Assembly (NCBI GenBank): GCA_031276775.1
Contig: JAISML010000058.1
Location: 1-6,851 of the forward strand
Source of the DNA: Eubacteriales Family XIII. Incertae Sedis bacterium
Lineage (GTDB): Bacteria > Bacillota > Clostridia > Peptostreptococcales > Anaerovoracaceae
DNA length: 6,851 nucleotides
Direction: 5' to 3'
In this document: one piece after another, positions 4,938 through 6,851 of the stretch
Layout: each line of letters opens with the position of its first letter
Position numbering within the stretch: the stretch's first letter is position 1
Made by a program: the position numbers and the translations under genes
The notes under the pieces: generated by a model
What the model saw: only the letters and a program-made list of their open reading frames with translations
Told to the model about the DNA's origin: nothing
Database searches by the model: none

Positions 4938-5873
4938 ATGGAAGACATTTCGAAGCTTTTTGGTGTTCGATATCCGATCCTGCAGGGAGGCATGGCGTGG
5001 ATCGCGGATTACCGGCTCGCAGCAGCCGTATCGAACGGGGGCGGTTTGGGCTTGATCGCGGCGGGCAACGCGGACGCCGACTTTGTCAGGACGCAGATAG
5101 AGAAAGCGCGCGAGCGGACGGACAAACCGTTCGGCGTCAATGTCATGCTGATGAACCCGCACACGGAGGAGATCATGCGCATGCTCGTGCGGGAAAAGGT
5201 CGCGCTTGTCACCACGGGCGCGGGGAATCCGGGGAAATACATGGATGCGCTCAAGGGCGCGGGCATCCTCGTGTGCCCCGTCGTGGCTTCCGTCGCGCTG
5301 GCCGTCCGCTTGGCGCGGAGCGGGGCCGACGCCATCATCGCGGAGGGAACGGAGGCCGGCGGACACATCGGGGAACTGACGACCATGGCGCTGATCCCGC
5401 AGGTCGCGGACGCGGTGGACGTTCCCGTCATCGCTGCGGGCGGCATTGCGGACGGCAGGGGCGTGGCGGCCGCCTACATGTTGGGGGCGCGGGGCGTCCA
5501 GGTCGGCACCGCCTTTCTCGCCGCCGAGGAATGCCATATCTCGCGCGCCTACAAAGAGATGATCTTCCGTGCCAAGGATACGGACTCGACGGTGACGGGC
5601 AGGAGTACGGGCCATCCCGTGCGCGTACTGAAAAACAAGATGTCAAAGGAGATTCTGGCCTTGGAACGGCAGGGGATCGATCCCGATGAATTTGAAAGCA
5701 GGATGGCGGGAACCCTCAGAATGGCCGTTGTCGACGGGGATGTCTCCGGCGGCTCCGTCATGTCGGGTCAGATCGCGGGGTTGGTCAGGCGCGAGCGTCC
5801 GGCGGGGGAGATCATCGAGACCATGTTCGCGGAGGCGAAAGAAATATATGATGGCAAGAAAAAACTTTTTTGA
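4938..5873 (+). CDS. fabK: FabK, FMN-dependent enoyl-[acyl-carrier-protein] reductase II
   Basis: The 311-residue product is a close match in length and motifs to FabK of Streptococcus pneumoniae (about 324). FabK reduces trans-2-enoyl-ACP with NAD(P)H and FMN, the last step of each type II fatty-acid elongation cycle, in the cytoplasm. Visible features are YPILQGGMAWIAD (12-24), GGGLGLIAAGNA (34-45), TDKPFGVNVML (61-71), TTGAGNPGKYM (92-102), IAEGTEAGGHIGELTTM (134-150), PVIAAGGIADG (163-173), GARGVQVGTAFL (183-194) and GDVSGGSVMSGQIAGLV (267-283). His143 in AGGHIG corresponds to the catalytic histidine of pneumococcal FabK. The same fold occurs in 2-nitropropane dioxygenases, but the motif set and the neighbouring fabD support FabK. 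ATG 4938 is chosen for its ribosome binding site (AAGGAA, 4924-4929). The in-frame ATG at 4896 would add 14 residues, lacks a site and lies about 16 bases from the predicted transcript start. Confidence 0.94.
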   Translation: MEDISKLFGVRYPILQGGMAWIADYRLAAAVSNGGGLGLIAAGNADADFVRTQIEKARERTDKPFGVNVMLMNPHTEEIMRMLVREKVALVTTGAGNPGKYMDALKGAGILVCPVVASVALAVRLARSGADAIIAEGTEAGGHIGELTTMALIPQVADAVDVPVIAAGGIADGRGVAAAYMLGARGVQVGTAFLAAEECHISRAYKEMIFRAKDTDSTVTGRSTGHPVRVLKNKMSKEILALERQGIDPDEFESRMAGTLRMAVVDGDVSGGSVMSGQIAGLVRRERPAGEIIETMFAEAKEIYDGKKKLF

Positions 5874-5892
5874 GGGAGGGGACAAAGCGATC

Positions 5893-5964
5893 ATGACAGC
5901 CGGCTGTTCGTTTTTTGCGCGCGCCGCGCGCCGTCAAGGCGCGCGTGTCCGAGTGCGCGCATGA
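5893..5964 (+). CDS. possible 23-codon coupling ORF before fabD
   Basis: In the gap between fabK and fabD, a run of Gs (GAGGGAGGGG, 5873-5882) that looks like a strong ribosome binding site lies 10 bases before ATG 5893. The resulting frame encodes 23 residues, starting MTAGCSFFARAARRQ and rich in Arg and Ala. It stops at TGA 5962-5964, overlapping the fabD start as ATGA. fabD itself has no visible ribosome binding site, so ribosomes finishing this ORF could restart on fabD. The peptide resembles no family I know. It may have no function beyond being translated, or the overlap may be chance in GC-rich sequence. Confidence 0.4.
   Translation: MTAGCSFFARAARRQGARVRVRA
5918..5945 (+). promoter_or_regulatory. 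GC-rich hairpin with duplicated left arm before fabD
   Basis: CGCGCGCC (5925-5932) and GGCGCGCG (5938-5945) form an exact 8-bp stem with loop GTCAA. The left arm occurs twice, since 5918-5925 is also CGCGCGCC, giving a second, longer-looped pairing with the same right arm. TGCGCGCA (5954-5961) next to the fabD ATG could also join these pairings and hide the start. The complementarity is direct; any control of fabD translation is inferred. Confidence 0.45.
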
Positions 5965-6851
5965 AGATCGGTCTTCTGTTTTCCGGACAGGGCGCGCAGT
6001 ACGGCGGCATGGGCAGGCGTCTGTACGATGAATGTCCTGCCGGCAAAGCGATCTTCGATCGCGCGGGCGGGGAGATTCGGCGTTGGTGCTTCGACGGCGA
6101 CAAAGAGACTCTGACGGAGACGCGGATCACGCAACCTGCGATCTACACCGTGAGCATGGCGGCGTGGGCGGCGTTTGAAGAAGCGATCGCCCGGGAGCTG
6201 CGGGCGGAGGACGTCGAGATCGCCGGCGCTGCGGGCTTCAGCCTTGGGGAGTATGCCGCGTACACGGCGGCCGGCGTCATCGGGGATTTTGAAACGGGGC
6301 TCGCGATCGTGCGCAAACGCGGGGAATTCATGTCGGAAGCGGGGCGCCATCCCGACGGCGCTCCGCGCGGCGCCATGGCGGCGTTGATGGGAGCGCGCGA
6401 AGCGGCGTTGCGTTCCGTCGAAGCGGCCAAGGGCAAGGATGTTTTGGAGGCGGTGAATTTCAACGCGCCCAACCAGACGGTCGCGGCAGGGGACGCGGAA
6501 GCCGTGGAACGCCTGAAAGTCTGCGGCAAAGCGGCAGGTCTGAAAGTGATCCCGTTGCATGTAAGCACCGCTTTTCACACGCCCATCATGATCCCCGCAG
6601 CGGAAAACCTCCGACGGTTTTTGACGCCGTTTGCTTTCGGCGCGCCGCGTGTGCCGGTGTATTCTAACGTTACGGGCAAAGATGTTCTCGACGGAAAACC
6701 GGAGAATGTGGCCTTGGACGCGTGGATTCGTGAGCGGATGGCGGAGCAGGCCATGCGCCCCGTTTATTGGCAGGAAACCATAGAGAACATGTTCGGGGAC
6801 GGGATCCGCGTTTTCGTGGAGTTCGGTCCCGGGCGGGCGCTGACGAAGCTC
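5961..6851 (+). CDS. fabD: FabD, malonyl-CoA:ACP S-malonyltransferase, C-terminus cut by window
   Basis: The frame is open from ATG 5961 to the window edge, giving 297 residues of an expected 305-315, so only the last few are missing. FabD moves the malonyl group from malonyl-CoA to acyl carrier protein, supplying the extender unit for fatty-acid synthesis. Visible motifs are LFSGQGAQYGGMG (6-18), TQPAIYTV (57-64), the nucleophile elbow GFSLGEYAA (92-100, Ser94), Arg120 in VRKRGEFM, STAFHTPIM (202-210, His206), SNVTGK (235-240), EQAMRPVYW with Gln263, and FVEFGPGRALTKL at the end. The Ser, His, Arg and Gln correspond to Ser92, His201, Arg117 and Gln250 of E. coli FabD. The usual GHSLG elbow has Phe instead of His. 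The start gives exactly the normal FabD N-terminus but lacks its own ribosome binding site. It shares ATGA with a small upstream ORF and lies 87 bases after fabK. Confidence 0.95.
   Translation, partial: MKIGLLFSGQGAQYGGMGRRLYDECPAGKAIFDRAGGEIRRWCFDGDKETLTETRITQPAIYTVSMAAWAAFEEAIARELRAEDVEIAGAAGFSLGEYAAYTAAGVIGDFETGLAIVRKRGEFMSEAGRHPDGAPRGAMAALMGAREAALRSVEAAKGKDVLEAVNFNAPNQTVAAGDAEAVERLKVCGKAAGLKVIPLHVSTAFHTPIMIPAAENLRRFLTPFAFGAPRVPVYSNVTGKDVLDGKPENVALDAWIRERMAEQAMRPVYWQETIENMFGDGIRVFVEFGPGRALTKL

Noticed and set aside
5859..5873. A6-C-T6 run at the fabK stop as a frameshift site
   Set aside because: The zero-frame codons are AAA AAA CTT, not the phase needed for a classic -1 slippery heptamer. 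A -1 shift would add only about 10 residues before a stop at 5894-5896, and fabK already ends where expected.
1..6851. tRNA or rRNA genes, CRISPR arrays, intact insertion sequences
   Set aside because: I looked for cloverleaf ends, regularly spaced repeats and transposase genes with terminal inverted repeats and saw none by eye.

Overview
The window looks like ordinary chromosome from an uncultured member of the Bacillota, most likely class Clostridia. The grounds are a YerC/YecD-type TrpR-like regulator, an FMN-dependent FabK enoyl-ACP reductase next to FabD, strong purine-rich ribosome binding sites, and near-consensus sigma-A promoters in short AT-rich islands between GC-rich genes. The species cannot be named from the sequence.

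Layout: (1) At 1-305 is the 3' end of an M23 (LytM-type) zinc metallopeptidase gene. It overlaps by 10 bases the GTG start of recJ (296-2023), a short, complete single-strand exonuclease gene. (2) Converging on recJ from the other strand, with a 29-base tail-to-tail overlap, is a sodium:solute symporter gene (3575-1995). (3) At 3576-4092 is a divergent regulatory region. It holds a candidate symporter promoter with a long leader, two perfect palindromes, and a near-consensus promoter for the rightward gene followed by a leader with an 11-bp stem and an alternative 9-bp pairing. (4) A 99-residue TrpR-like (YerC/YecD) regulator follows at 4093-4392. (5) A gene-poor stretch (4393-4843) carries an apparent N-terminal relic of an Rpn/PDDEXK-type transposase-nuclease. 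(6) A consensus promoter (TTGACA, 18 bases, TATAAT) opens a fatty-acid-synthesis operon, fabK (4938-5873) then fabD (5961 to the window edge). The 87-base gap contains a 23-codon ORF with a strong ribosome binding site that overlaps the fabD start as ATGA.

FabD loads malonyl groups onto acyl carrier protein and FabK performs the last reduction of each elongation cycle, so the right end is the start of a type II fatty-acid synthesis operon. The M23 and RecJ genes form a separate rightward unit of cell-wall and DNA-repair functions. No clear new multi-gene system is visible. The signals most worth checking are regulatory: the small ORF and GC-rich hairpins in front of fabD, the leader hairpins before the TrpR-like gene, and the palindromes between the divergent promoters.
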